Below are positions 7,579-15,722 of a DNA stretch of 57,062 nucleotides, piece after piece (the stretch's first letter is position 1; each line of letters starts with the position of its first letter). Location of the stretch: assembly GCA_946886865.1 (NCBI GenBank), contig CAMPJI010000007.1, positions 1 through 57,062 on the forward strand, read 5' to 3'. Origin of the DNA: an uncultured Lysobacterales bacterium. Lineage in GTDB: Bacteria > Pseudomonadota > Gammaproteobacteria > Xanthomonadales > Xanthomonadaceae. A model generated the notes under the pieces. That model did no database searches. It saw only the letters and a list, made by a program, of their open reading frames with translations, and was not told where the DNA came from. A program made the translations under genes and the position numbers.

Positions 7579-9920
7579 AGGATCGGATCGGGGGTGTGTT
7601 CGACGTTGCCGGTCGGCAGGGAGGACGGCGGGACGAGGTAGAGGTCGTCGCGGTCGTAGCCGAGAATAGCACGCCGCAATACGCCCTCCGTCTTCTGTCC
7701 GGCCGAGCCCAGGCCCTTGAGTTCGATCTCCAGACGGAGCGAATCGTCCAGGTCGCCGTCGCGGTCGCGGATGTAGCGGCGGGCCACGAGGCGGGCCGCC
7801 AGGCAGCAGCTTTCCCACTGGATGCCGGCGATGGACTCCAGCAGCTTGTCGTCGTCCAGCGAGTAGTAGTACCGGCCGACGACGCTCCAGTTCTGGCTGA
7901 TCGGGTAGAGGAAGGAAAAGTCCACCTGCTCGACCAGGTCGCGGCGATAGCGGTAGCCGAGGTTGACGACACCATAGTCGCCGACGAGGTAGCGGGCACG
8001 GATGCTGGCCAGGTCCTCCTGCCGAAACTTGGGGTCCCACTGGTAGGCCGCGTTGACGGTCCAGCGGTTGTTGGGCGAGAAGCCGACATCCGCGACCCAC
8101 GCGGACTTGCCTTTCTCGACCGGCGTCTCGCCGGGCACCACGACCAGGCTGTCCTCGAAGTACTGGATCTGGCCGATGCTCGCCGACAGGCGCTCGCGGC
8201 CGTCTTCCTCGCTGATAAGGCGGGTGGTCAGGGCGGTGGTGAGCTGGTTCGCGTCAATCTGGCGGTCGGGACCGGTATAGCGGTTGTCGCGGAAGAGCTG
8301 GCCCCAGCTGAACGTCATCGGCCGCGTGTCGAACAGGGGCAGGCCGCTCTGGTCGCGATACGGCGCGTTCAGGTAGTAGACGCGGGGTTCAAGCGTCTGC
8401 AGGTAGCGATCACCGAACAAGTTGGCTTCGCGCTCGAAAAACATGCCCGCGTCGACCGAGGTCACCGGCAGGCTCCGGGTCGGAGCGTCATCACCGGCAT
8501 CAGCTGCGAGCGTGTCATCGAGCTGGTAGGCGGTGTAGCGCCAGGCCAGCTTGGGCGTGACATACCAGCTTGCGCCCTCCAAAGGCATGGCCAGATAAGG
8601 CTTGATGTCGAGCCGGCTGCCCTCTTCGCGCACCGAGTGCTGGAAGCGGACGGCCTCGGCATTGATGCCCGCCTGGAACCAGCGGCCCACCGGCTGCGCC
8701 CAGTTGAGGTAGGCGCGCGGCAGCCGGTCATAGCGCAACTGACGCTCGGTCAGCGTGTAGTCGGCCAACTGCTGGCGGTCCGCCATCAGGCCCGCATCCC
8801 AGTAACGGCCACGCCCATAGAGGCCCGCGGTACTGGTAATGGAATAGCGGGACACCGCGTAGAGGCTGTTGCTGAAATCCTCCAGGTAGTGCGGATCGCT
8901 GACCCATCCCAAGTTGGCCCGTGCGTACCAGGTCCGGTCCAGGTCGTGGTTGGCGGTCAGGCGGAACAGGCCCCGCTCGTCGGGCAGTTCGCCCATCGAT
9001 TGCAGGTAACGGTCGGGTTCGCGCTGGGGCAACTCGTCGTCGGCCATCCACTCGCCGGACACCGTGCCGCCTCCGTCCGGGTACAACCAGCGGAACTCCC
9101 CGCCCAGCTGCACCCCGCGGTCGGTCATCAGGCGCGGGGTCAGGGTGGCGTCGTAGTTGGGCGCCAGGTTGAGGTAGATCGGCTGTTTCCAGTCCAGGCC
9201 GTTGCGTCCCGACAGCGAGATCGACGGGTACAGCAGGCCGGTGCGGCGGCGGTCGTCGATCGGGAACATGAACCACGGGACGTACAGCACCGGCACCTTG
9301 CCGATCCGCAGGGTGGCGCTGCGCGCGACGCCCATGCCTTCCTCGGTATCGATATCGATGCGGCCGGCGCGCAACTGCCAGCCCGGCTCGCTGGGGTCGC
9401 ACGTGGTGTACGTCGAGCCGACCAGCGAACCGTAGCGGCCGCGCAGCTCGATGCGTTCGGCGCCGCCGTTGCCGCGCCGCTCGGTGAGCTGGTACTCCAG
9501 GTCCTCGATGCGGTGGGTATCGGCGTTCTGGTCGCCCTGGGCGCGCTCGGCGACGATGCGCATGCCCGCGTCCTGGTAACGGATGCTGCCCTCGGCCGTG
9601 TAGCGGCCGGTTTCGGCGTTGTAGACCAGACGATCGGTGCCCAGGAACTGGTCACCCCGGCTCAGGCGGACCTGGTCCTGGACGATGATATTTTCGTTGT
9701 CGGCCGCACGCTCCAGACTGCCGCCTTCGATGTCGGTCGGCGCCTGCGCGCGGGCTTCGGGCGTCCCCTGGCTGTCGGTCGGGACGGGGGCGTCCCCGAA
9801 GGCCGGGACCACGTCGGTGACGCGGCACAGGCCCCAGTCCTCGCCTTCGTCCTGCGCGTGGGCCGGCAATGCCAGCGCGATGCAGATCGAGAGCGGCAGC
9901 AGGCGAGGGGGTTTGCGCAC
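7575..9920 (-). CDS. lptD: LPS-assembly outer membrane protein LptD
   Basis: Forms, with LptE, the outer-membrane translocon that places lipopolysaccharide in the outer leaflet. The 781-residue call starts at a GTG at 9920, chosen because it gives a standard signal peptide ending in PAHA just before 'QDEGEDWGLC'; an in-frame ATG at 10013 would add 31 unusual residues. After the signal peptide come an LptA-like periplasmic jellyroll (about 50-220) and a long beta-barrel. The disulfide cysteines expected for maturation are visible: one in WGLC near the N-terminus, one in TTCDP, and a CC pair in 'WESCCLAARL' near the C-terminus. surA follows with a 4-base overlap. Confidence 0.95.
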   Translation of the reverse strand: MRKPPRLLPLSICIALALPAHAQDEGEDWGLCRVTDVVPAFGDAPVPTDSQGTPEARAQAPTDIEGGSLERAADNENIIVQDQVRLSRGDQFLGTDRLVYNAETGRYTAEGSIRYQDAGMRIVAERAQGDQNADTHRIEDLEYQLTERRGNGGAERIELRGRYGSLVGSTYTTCDPSEPGWQLRAGRIDIDTEEGMGVARSATLRIGKVPVLYVPWFMFPIDDRRRTGLLYPSISLSGRNGLDWKQPIYLNLAPNYDATLTPRLMTDRGVQLGGEFRWLYPDGGGTVSGEWMADDELPQREPDRYLQSMGELPDERGLFRLTANHDLDRTWYARANLGWVSDPHYLEDFSNSLYAVSRYSITSTAGLYGRGRYWDAGLMADRQQLADYTLTERQLRYDRLPRAYLNWAQPVGRWFQAGINAEAVRFQHSVREEGSRLDIKPYLAMPLEGASWYVTPKLAWRYTAYQLDDTLAADAGDDAPTRSLPVTSVDAGMFFEREANLFGDRYLQTLEPRVYYLNAPYRDQSGLPLFDTRPMTFSWGQLFRDNRYTGPDRQIDANQLTTALTTRLISEEDGRERLSASIGQIQYFEDSLVVVPGETPVEKGKSAWVADVGFSPNNRWTVNAAYQWDPKFRQEDLASIRARYLVGDYGVVNLGYRYRRDLVEQVDFSFLYPISQNWSVVGRYYYSLDDDKLLESIAGIQWESCCLAARLVARRYIRDRDGDLDDSLRLEIELKGLGSAGQKTEGVLRRAILGYDRDDLYLVPPSSLPTGNVEHTPDPIL

Positions 9921-10062
9921 GCGGCGGTCCGGTCGACAAAAATGGCCGCCAAGCTTGCCCCATCGACCGCAGCCCGGCAACGCTGCCGACCGGTGCCCCA
10001 GCAGGGCGTTCATTTTGCGCGCCGCCCGGATGGCGGCAGCCGGGCCGGACGATCCCCGGAAT

Positions 10063-10992
10063 TCAGGCGGTGTCGTCCAGCAGCGCGCCCACGTGCGCCA
10101 CGCTGCACTCGGCCAACGCCTGCAGGTCGTAGCCGCCTTCCAGCATCGAGACCAGGCGCCCGTGCGCATGGCGTTGCGCGATGGCGACCAGCTCGCCCGT
10201 CAGCCAGGCGTAGTCCGCCGCCTCCAGGTGCAGCTGTGCCAGCGGGTCCAGCCGATGGCCGTCGAAGCCCGCCGACACCAGCACCAGTTGCGGGCGAAAC
10301 CCGGCCAGCGCGGGCAGCAGGGTGTCCTGCCAGGCCGCGCGGAACGCCGCGCCATCGGTGCCCGGCGGCAGCGGCGCGTTGACCACGTTGCCGACCCCGC
10401 GCTCGCTCGCATAACCCGAATCCGGGTACAGCGGGGCCTGGTGGGAGCTCAGGTACATCACCCGGGGGTCGGTGTCGAAGATGTCCTGGGTGCCGTTGCC
10501 GTGGTGGACATCGAAATCGATGATCGCCACGCGTTCCAGCCCGTGGCGGTCGCAGGCGTGCGCCGCGGCGACGGCGATGCTGTTGAACAGGCAGAAGCCC
10601 ATCGCGACCGAGCCGGTGGCGTGGTGGCCCGGTGGGCGCACCGCGCAGAAGACACGGTCCGCGTCACCGGCCATGACCGCATCCACCGCCGCGACCCCCG
10701 CGCCTGCAGAGCGCAACGCGGCCTCGGCCGAACCGGGGCCCAGGCAGGTGTCCGGGTCCAACGCAATGCGATCCGCGACCGGGGTGTCCAGCACCAGCGC
10801 CAGCAACGCGTCGTCATGCACGCGCAGGAGCTGGCCGCGGGTGGCCGGCGGCGCTTCATGCCAGTCGAGCGCGGGCCAGGTGGCGCGCAGGGCATCGGTA
10901 ACGGCGGCCAGTCGCGCAGGCCGCTCGGCATGGCCGGGACCGGGGTCGTGGGCGGCGCAGGCGGGGTGGGTGTAGACCCGCAGCGTGCTCAT
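10063..10992 (-). CDS. Histone deacetylase-like family hydrolase
   Basis: A zinc-dependent amidohydrolase of the arginase/deacetylase fold, 309 residues. All active-site motifs are present: RPPGHHA (119-125), DFDVHHGNGT (159-168) with zinc ligands Asp161 and His163, AGFD (241-244) with Asp244, and EGGYD (285-289). Bacterial members act on acetylated lysines, acetylpolyamines or other acetylated amines; the substrate cannot be told from sequence. Its ATG overlaps the stop of the adenosyltransferase gene by four bases, so the pair is coupled. lptD follows after 142 bases. Confidence 0.9.
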   Translation of the reverse strand: MSTLRVYTHPACAAHDPGPGHAERPARLAAVTDALRATWPALDWHEAPPATRGQLLRVHDDALLALVLDTPVADRIALDPDTCLGPGSAEAALRSAGAGVAAVDAVMAGDADRVFCAVRPPGHHATGSVAMGFCLFNSIAVAAAHACDRHGLERVAIIDFDVHHGNGTQDIFDTDPRVMYLSSHQAPLYPDSGYASERGVGNVVNAPLPPGTDGAAFRAAWQDTLLPALAGFRPQLVLVSAGFDGHRLDPLAQLHLEAADYAWLTGELVAIAQRHAHGRLVSMLEGGYDLQALAECSVAHVGALLDDTA

Positions 10993-11543
10993 CCCTGGCG
11001 GCGCTCGTGGTTCCAGAGCACCTCGCCGTGGCCGCTGTGGCGTGCCAGCACGCGGGCCAGCACGAACAGCAGGTCCGACAGCCGGTTGAGGTAGCGAACG
11101 GCCTCGGGCCGGACGTCTTCGAGCCGCGACAGCGCCACGGCCTGGCGCTCGGCGCGGCGCACCACCGTGCGGGCTACGTGGCAGCGGGCCGCGGCCTCGC
11201 CACCGCCCGGCAGGATGAAATCCTTGAGTGCGGGAAGGTCGGCGTTGAACGCGTCCAGCCGCTGCTCCAGCCGTTCGACGTCGGCGTCGGAGATCGCGGC
11301 GTGACCGGGAATGCACAGCTCGCCGCCCAGGTCGAACAACTGGTGCTGCACGGCGGTCAGCAGCGTCCGCACGCCATCGGGCACGGGGGCGGCCAGCACC
11401 AGGCCGATGGCGGAGTTGGCCTCGTCGACCGTGCCGTAGGCCTCGACCCGCGCCGAATCCTTGGCCACGCGCTGGCCGTCGCCCAGCCCCGTGGTGCCGT
11501 CATCGCCGGTGCGGGTGTAGATCTTGGAGAGGCGGTTGCCCAT
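10989..11543 (-). CDS. Cob(I)alamin adenosyltransferase, PduO/MMAB type
   Basis: Transfers the adenosyl group of ATP to cob(I)alamin to make coenzyme B12. The 184-residue product has the family N-terminus 'KIYTRTGDDGTTGL' (7-20), which binds ATP, and the conserved C-terminal helix with 'RPEAVRYLNRLSDLLFVLAR' at about 151-170. No other cobalamin gene is in the window, so it probably serves salvage of external corrinoids for B12-dependent enzymes encoded elsewhere. It is preceded by the DUF6580 membrane protein (20 bases) and followed with overlap by the deacetylase-like gene. Confidence 0.93.
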   Translation of the reverse strand: MGNRLSKIYTRTGDDGTTGLGDGQRVAKDSARVEAYGTVDEANSAIGLVLAAPVPDGVRTLLTAVQHQLFDLGGELCIPGHAAISDADVERLEQRLDAFNADLPALKDFILPGGGEAAARCHVARTVVRRAERQAVALSRLEDVRPEAVRYLNRLSDLLFVLARVLARHSGHGEVLWNHERRQG

Positions 11544-11563
11544 GGCGGTCGGCCGCCGAGGCC

Positions 11564-12136
11564 TCAGGCCGTCTGGGCGTGCAGCGCCGGCACCTGGCGA
11601 CGCAGCAGTGCGAACCCACCGAACAGCAGCGCCGAATAGAACAGCGTCGACACCACCGTCCACTGGAAGAACGGCACGCCGGCGACGTATGCCGCGGCCA
11701 GCCCACCCGGCGTCTGCGGGTACATCGGGCTGCCCAGCCAGGCACCGAAGTTGGTGACCGCGAAGAACAGCACCGAGCCGGCCAGCGAATAGCCGAGTAC
11801 GCGAGCGCCCGAGACGCGGCCTCGAAGGCCCAGTCCCATCGCCGTGGTCAGCGCGATGCACCCGTACACCAGCCAGATGCCCGTGCCGCTGAACCAGCTC
11901 GCGTACAGGCCGCCGTGCATCGAGGCCAGCACCACGTCCGACAGCGCAAGCGCGGCCAGCGGCACGATGAAGGCCCACGTGCGCGCCGCGAAGTACGCGC
12001 CCGCGAACAGGGCCACCGCCGCGACCGGCGAGAAGTTCGGCGGGTGCGGCAGCACCCGGCTGAGTGCGGCCAGGAGAATCAGGCCGGCGAGCACCAGCGG
12101 ACCGGGGGACAGCAGCGAGGCAACGGGACGGTTCAT
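11564..12136 (-). CDS. DUF6580 family membrane protein
   Basis: A 190-residue integral membrane protein with about five hydrophobic helices and the opening 'ALSRVLPHPPNFSPVAAVALFAGAYF', split here as residues about 24-50, which is characteristic of the DUF6580 family. Some relatives resemble ECF-transporter substrate-binding (S) components, and its position just upstream of a cobalamin adenosyltransferase gene would suit a vitamin transport role, but that is inference. The start is uncertain: ATG at 12136 matches relatives that begin 'MNR', whereas an ATG two codons earlier is equally possible. It diverges from ubiH. Confidence 0.75.
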   Translation of the reverse strand: MNRPVASLLSPGPLVLAGLILLAALSRVLPHPPNFSPVAAVALFAGAYFAARTWAFIVPLAALALSDVVLASMHGGLYASWFSGTGIWLVYGCIALTTAMGLGLRGRVSGARVLGYSLAGSVLFFAVTNFGAWLGSPMYPQTPGGLAAAYVAGVPFFQWTVVSTLFYSALLFGGFALLRRQVPALHAQTA

Positions 12137-12168
12137 CAGCATGCGGAAGGACGAGCGGACAGACCCGG

Positions 12169-12174
12169 TAGCAT
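12169..12174 (+). promoter_or_regulatory. Possible -10 element of ubiH, leaderless start
   Basis: TAGCAT ends six bases before the ubiH ATG in a 44-base divergent spacer. If used, transcription would start at or next to the start codon and give a leaderless mRNA, in line with the lack of a Shine-Dalgarno sequence. No good -35 is seen. Confidence 0.3.
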
Positions 12175-12180
12175 AGCGCA

Positions 12181-13470
12181 ATGGCCAGTCCGACCTTCGC
12201 GCCGACGGCGCTCACAGCCCCGCCCGGCACCGACCACGACGCACACGCGCACGACGTCCTGATCGTCGGCGGCGGGCTGGTGGGCAGCAGCCTGGCGATC
12301 GCGCTGGCACTGGGGGGCGTGGATGTCGGGCTGGTCGAAGCGACCGCGCCCGGGTCGCTGCCGCCGGTGTTCGACCAGCGCAACCTCAGTTTCGCCGAGG
12401 CCTCGGTGCACGCCCTGACCGCGCTGGGGGTGATGCAGAAGCTGCGCGCGCCGACCGGTGCGATCCGGCGCATCCATGTCTCCCGCCAGGGCGATTTCGG
12501 ACGGGTCCTGCTGGACGCCGGCCGGCACGGGCGCGAGGAATTCGGGCGCGTGGTCGTGGCGCGCGACTTCGGCGAGGCGCTGGAAGCGCGCGTGTCCGAG
12601 CTCCCGGGCATCGTCCGCTATCGCCCGGCGCGTTTCGAGGCGACGTCTTCCGTGCCCGACGGCGGGGCGCCACTGCGCGACGTACAAGTGTCGCGGGGTG
12701 GCGAGACGCTCCACCTGCGCACGCGCCTGCTGGTCGGGGCCGATGGCGCCGATAGCGGCGTGCGGCGCGCGCTGGGCATCGGACACGTGAGACACGATTA
12801 CGGGCAGGCACTCTTCGTCTGCCGGCTGCGCACCGAGCGCGCACCCGAAGGCACGGCCTTCGAGCGCCTCGGACCGGGCGGCCCGACGGCACTGCTGCCG
12901 CGCGGCGACCGCCACTACGGACTGGTGCTCGGCGTGCCCGCGGACGAGGCCACCGCGGTGTCCGCGCTGGACGATGCCGCGTTCCTGGCGCGTGCACAGG
13001 CCGCGTTCGGGTGGCGCGTGGGCCGGTTCCTGGAATGCGGCCCCCGCAACCTTTACCCGGCCGTCAAGGTCGAAGCCGAGGCGCTGGCCGGCGAACGCGC
13101 GGTGCTGGTGGGCAACGCCGCGCAGGCGATCCACCCGCTGGGGGCGCAGGGCTTCAACCTCGGCCTGCGCGATGCGATGACGCTGGTCGACCTCGTCGAC
13201 GCCGCGCGCCTTGGCAATGCGGCAGGTGATCCGGGAGACGCCGGCCTGCTGCAGGCCTACGTGGCGCGACGCCGCGACGACCGCGCCGCCACGATCGCCT
13301 TCTCCGATGGACTGGCGCGCGTCGGCGCCAACGGGTCGCGACTGCTGGGACCGCTGCGCAGCCTGGGTCTGTTCGCGGCCGATCGCCTGCCATCGGTCCA
13401 GGCCGGGCTGGTGGGCGGCGCGCTCGGCTACCGCGGCGACGTGCCGCGCCTGTGCCGGAGGCCGGCATGA
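12181..13470 (+). CDS. ubiH: UbiH-type ubiquinone biosynthesis FAD monooxygenase
   Basis: A 429-residue flavin monooxygenase of the UbiH/UbiF/Coq6 family, which hydroxylates the ubiquinone ring precursor. The FAD-binding 'VLIVGGGLVGSSLA' occupies about 26-39, the 'GADGADS' motif is near 191-197, and the second FAD motif 'GNAAQAIHPLGAQGFNLGLRD' is split over about 304-324. GNAAQ is the variant seen in UbiH (2-octaprenyl-6-methoxyphenol hydroxylase), while the neighbour has GDAAH. The first 20 residues are poorly conserved. The stop overlaps the next gene by ATGA. Confidence 0.88.
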   Translation: MASPTFAPTALTAPPGTDHDAHAHDVLIVGGGLVGSSLAIALALGGVDVGLVEATAPGSLPPVFDQRNLSFAEASVHALTALGVMQKLRAPTGAIRRIHVSRQGDFGRVLLDAGRHGREEFGRVVVARDFGEALEARVSELPGIVRYRPARFEATSSVPDGGAPLRDVQVSRGGETLHLRTRLLVGADGADSGVRRALGIGHVRHDYGQALFVCRLRTERAPEGTAFERLGPGGPTALLPRGDRHYGLVLGVPADEATAVSALDDAAFLARAQAAFGWRVGRFLECGPRNLYPAVKVEAEALAGERAVLVGNAAQAIHPLGAQGFNLGLRDAMTLVDLVDAARLGNAAGDPGDAGLLQAYVARRRDDRAATIAFSDGLARVGANGSRLLGPLRSLGLFAADRLPSVQAGLVGGALGYRGDVPRLCRRPA

Positions 13471-14693
13471 GTCGCCGCGACCCGTTCGACGTGGTGGTGG
13501 TGGGCGGCGGCGTCGTCGGCGCCGCTGCGGCCCTGGCCTTCGCGCGTGACGGTGCGAGGGTCGCGCTGGTCGAAGCGCACGTGCCGGGGCCGTGGCGCGG
13601 CGCCGATGCGACCGGCGACGGCCGCCTGGACATCAACGAGCCCGACCTGCGCGTGTACGCCTTTGCACCGGACAACGCCGCGCTGCTGGATCGCCTGGGC
13701 GTCTGGTCGTCGGTCCGCGACGCGCGCATCCAGCCATACCGCGCGATGCAGGTGTGGGATGCGGCCGGTGGCGACGCACTGCGCTTCGATGCCGATGCAT
13801 TGGCGCGGCCCGAACTGGGATGGATCGTCGAACACGGCCTGCTGGTCGACCGGCTCTGGTCGGCGCTGCCGGCGGCGGGCGTGCAGGTGCGCGCGCCGGA
13901 TCGCGTGGAGGGCGTCACCCAGGACGAGGCGCTCGCGTCGATCGACCTTGCCGGGGGCGACCGCCTGTTCGCGCGCCTGGTACTGGCCGCCGACGGTGCC
14001 GACTCCCATGTGCGCGCGCTGGCCGGCATCGAAGCCGGCACACGTGACTACGGCCAGCGCGGCGTGGTGGCCTTCGTCGACAGCGAGCACCCGCACCAGG
14101 CGACGTGCTGGCAGCGCTTCCTGCCGACCGGGCCGCTGGCCTTCCTTCCTTTCGTGGACGGTCATGCTCCGTCGCGGCGCAGCTCCATCGTCTGGACCCT
14201 GCCCGAAGCCGAGGCGGCGCGGGTCATGGCGATGGATGATGCGACGTTCCTCGACGTCCTCGGACGCGCCTTCGACGGGCCGCTCGGCGGGCTGACCGCG
14301 GTGTCGCGACGCGCGGCGTTTCCGCTGCGCCGTCGTCTCGCGCAGCGCTACGTCGCGGGCCGCATCGCACTGCTCGGGGATGCCGCGCACGTCGTGCATC
14401 CACTCGCAGGCCAGGGCGTGAACCTGGGCCTGCGAGACGTGTCGGCCCTGCACGATGCCGCCCGGCGTGCACGTGTATTCGATACAGGGATGGGCTCGAC
14501 GCACTGGCTGGAGCGATGGGCGCGGGCACGGCGCAGCGAAAACGCCGTGGCGGCCCACGCATTCGACGGATTGAACCGGCTGTTTTCCAACGACGCGCTG
14601 GTACCCACGTTGCTGCGCGGCACGCTGCTCGGGTGGGCCGGTCGCGTGCCGCCGCTCACGCACGCCCTTTGGAGGCGAGCGGCTGGCCTCTGA
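13467..14693 (+). CDS. UbiH/UbiF/VisC-family FAD monooxygenase, second copy
   Basis: A 408-residue paralogue of the preceding gene with which it overlaps by four bases. The FAD dinucleotide motif 'VVVVGGGVVGAAAALAF' starts near residue 9, 'GADSHVR' follows at mid-protein, and the second motif 'GDAAHVVHPLAGQGVNLGLRD' marks the UbiI/UbiF side of the family. It likely does another ring hydroxylation (C5 or C6) in ubiquinone synthesis; position specificity cannot be assigned from sequence. The pair is probably an operon. Confidence 0.85.
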   Translation: MSRRDPFDVVVVGGGVVGAAAALAFARDGARVALVEAHVPGPWRGADATGDGRLDINEPDLRVYAFAPDNAALLDRLGVWSSVRDARIQPYRAMQVWDAAGGDALRFDADALARPELGWIVEHGLLVDRLWSALPAAGVQVRAPDRVEGVTQDEALASIDLAGGDRLFARLVLAADGADSHVRALAGIEAGTRDYGQRGVVAFVDSEHPHQATCWQRFLPTGPLAFLPFVDGHAPSRRSSIVWTLPEAEAARVMAMDDATFLDVLGRAFDGPLGGLTAVSRRAAFPLRRRLAQRYVAGRIALLGDAAHVVHPLAGQGVNLGLRDVSALHDAARRARVFDTGMGSTHWLERWARARRSENAVAAHAFDGLNRLFSNDALVPTLLRGTLLGWAGRVPPLTHALWRRAAGL

Positions 14694-14743
14694 TCCGCGT
14701 GTCGCGTGTCGGGCGCACGTCGTGCGTGGGCGCCCTACGAAGC

Positions 14744-14766
14744 GCGCCCCGCACAGGGCGGGGCGC
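14744..14766. terminator. GC-rich stem-loop between convergent genes
   Basis: A perfect 9-base stem (GCGCCCCGC and GCGGGGCGC) with a 5-base loop, preceded by a second smaller stem at 14711-14735. It lies in the 176-base gap between the convergent hydroxylase and EF-hand genes. There is no T-run, so it is at best a weak or Rho-assisted terminator. Confidence 0.35.
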
Positions 14767-14869
14767 AATGGCACATCGGGTTCTTATCGTCGTTGGCCGG
14801 CGGCAGTTGCGTTCCGCCCGGCTGGCAGGACCGGCCCTGAGGCCGGTGTCCATGGCGCTGGAGCGACCG

Positions 14870-15607
14870 TTAGCGACGTGCCTGCATTTCGGCCGGGCTG
14901 AGCTGCCCGTCGCGGTCGCTGTCGACGGCGTCGAAATCACCTGACAGCGTGGCGTATGCCGAGACTTCGTCGCGGCCCAGGTAGCCGTTACCGTCCGCGT
15001 CGAGCGACGCGAAGTCGACGGTCAGCGTGCCGTCGGCATTCACCGTCGCTCCGGTGGAAACCGACGCACCGACTGCCGGCGTTACGGGCGCGGCGGGCGC
15101 GGTCAGTGCCGGTTCCATTGTGGCTTGCGCCGTGGCCTCGGCCGCCATCTGCGCGCGGGCTGCAGCAGCGGCGGTGGCATCGGCCGCAGCGTCCGCCTTC
15201 ATGGCAGCCTGGCGCACCTCATCAGCCGCACCTACCTGCTGGTTACCATCTTCGACAGCAGTTTTCGCGCCCAATGCTTCGTTAGCGGCATTGACGGCCT
15301 CGTTTGCTGCCAGTTGCGCGTCTACCGACGATGCGTGCGCGGTATGTGCGGTTGCTTCGGCGGTGGCGGCACCGTGCGCTGACATCGAACCCGTGTCGCG
15401 GACAGCCGCCGCGGTCTGCGCCGCTTCCTGCGCAGCCTCCGCAGCGTCACGGGCTGCATTTGCGTCCATAACGGCCAATTCGGCTTCGGTCTTTGCTTCC
15501 ACTTCGGCGGTGGACTCCGATCGCTCCTGAGCAGCGGCGATGCCGGCCATGCCCATGGCCGCCAGAAGGGCGACGGTAATGCGTGTCTTGCGGAACGGGG
15601 TGCTCAT
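14870..15607 (-). CDS. Secreted alanine-rich protein with two EF-hands
   Basis: A 245-residue protein with a clear signal peptide (1-26, ending AAA-Q). Residues 30-165 are low complexity, about half alanine with scattered Glu, Asp, Gln and Met, and would form long helices, possibly coiled coil. After a Pro/Ala linker (166-182) come two calcium-binding EF-hand loops: 203-214 (D-A-D-G-N-G-Y-L-G-R-D-E) and 229-240 (D-S-D-R-D-G-Q-L-S-P-A-E), both with the 1-3-5-12 ligand pattern. It probably lies in the periplasm or is exported and binds calcium. I know no named family for the whole protein. Confidence 0.8.
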   Translation of the reverse strand: MSTPFRKTRITVALLAAMGMAGIAAAQERSESTAEVEAKTEAELAVMDANAARDAAEAAQEAAQTAAAVRDTGSMSAHGAATAEATAHTAHASSVDAQLAANEAVNAANEALGAKTAVEDGNQQVGAADEVRQAAMKADAAADATAAAAARAQMAAEATAQATMEPALTAPAAPVTPAVGASVSTGATVNADGTLTVDFASLDADGNGYLGRDEVSAYATLSGDFDAVDSDRDGQLSPAEMQARR

Positions 15608-15722
15608 CGTTTTGGCCCTCTCGGGGTTTGGGGTGCGGCGAACGTAGGCCGGCCCCGGTCAACCCGGTGTGTAGGCACGCAACGGTCCCTGAACCGGACC
15701 CCGGAGGTGTACGCCAGCCCGT

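Noticed and set aside
7596..10382. A very long open frame (over 900 codons) on the plus strand opposite lptD
   Set aside because: It has the low-complexity, Arg/Ala/Gly/Val-rich composition expected of the antisense frame of a GC-rich gene, matches no family I recognise, and the minus strand clearly encodes LptD.
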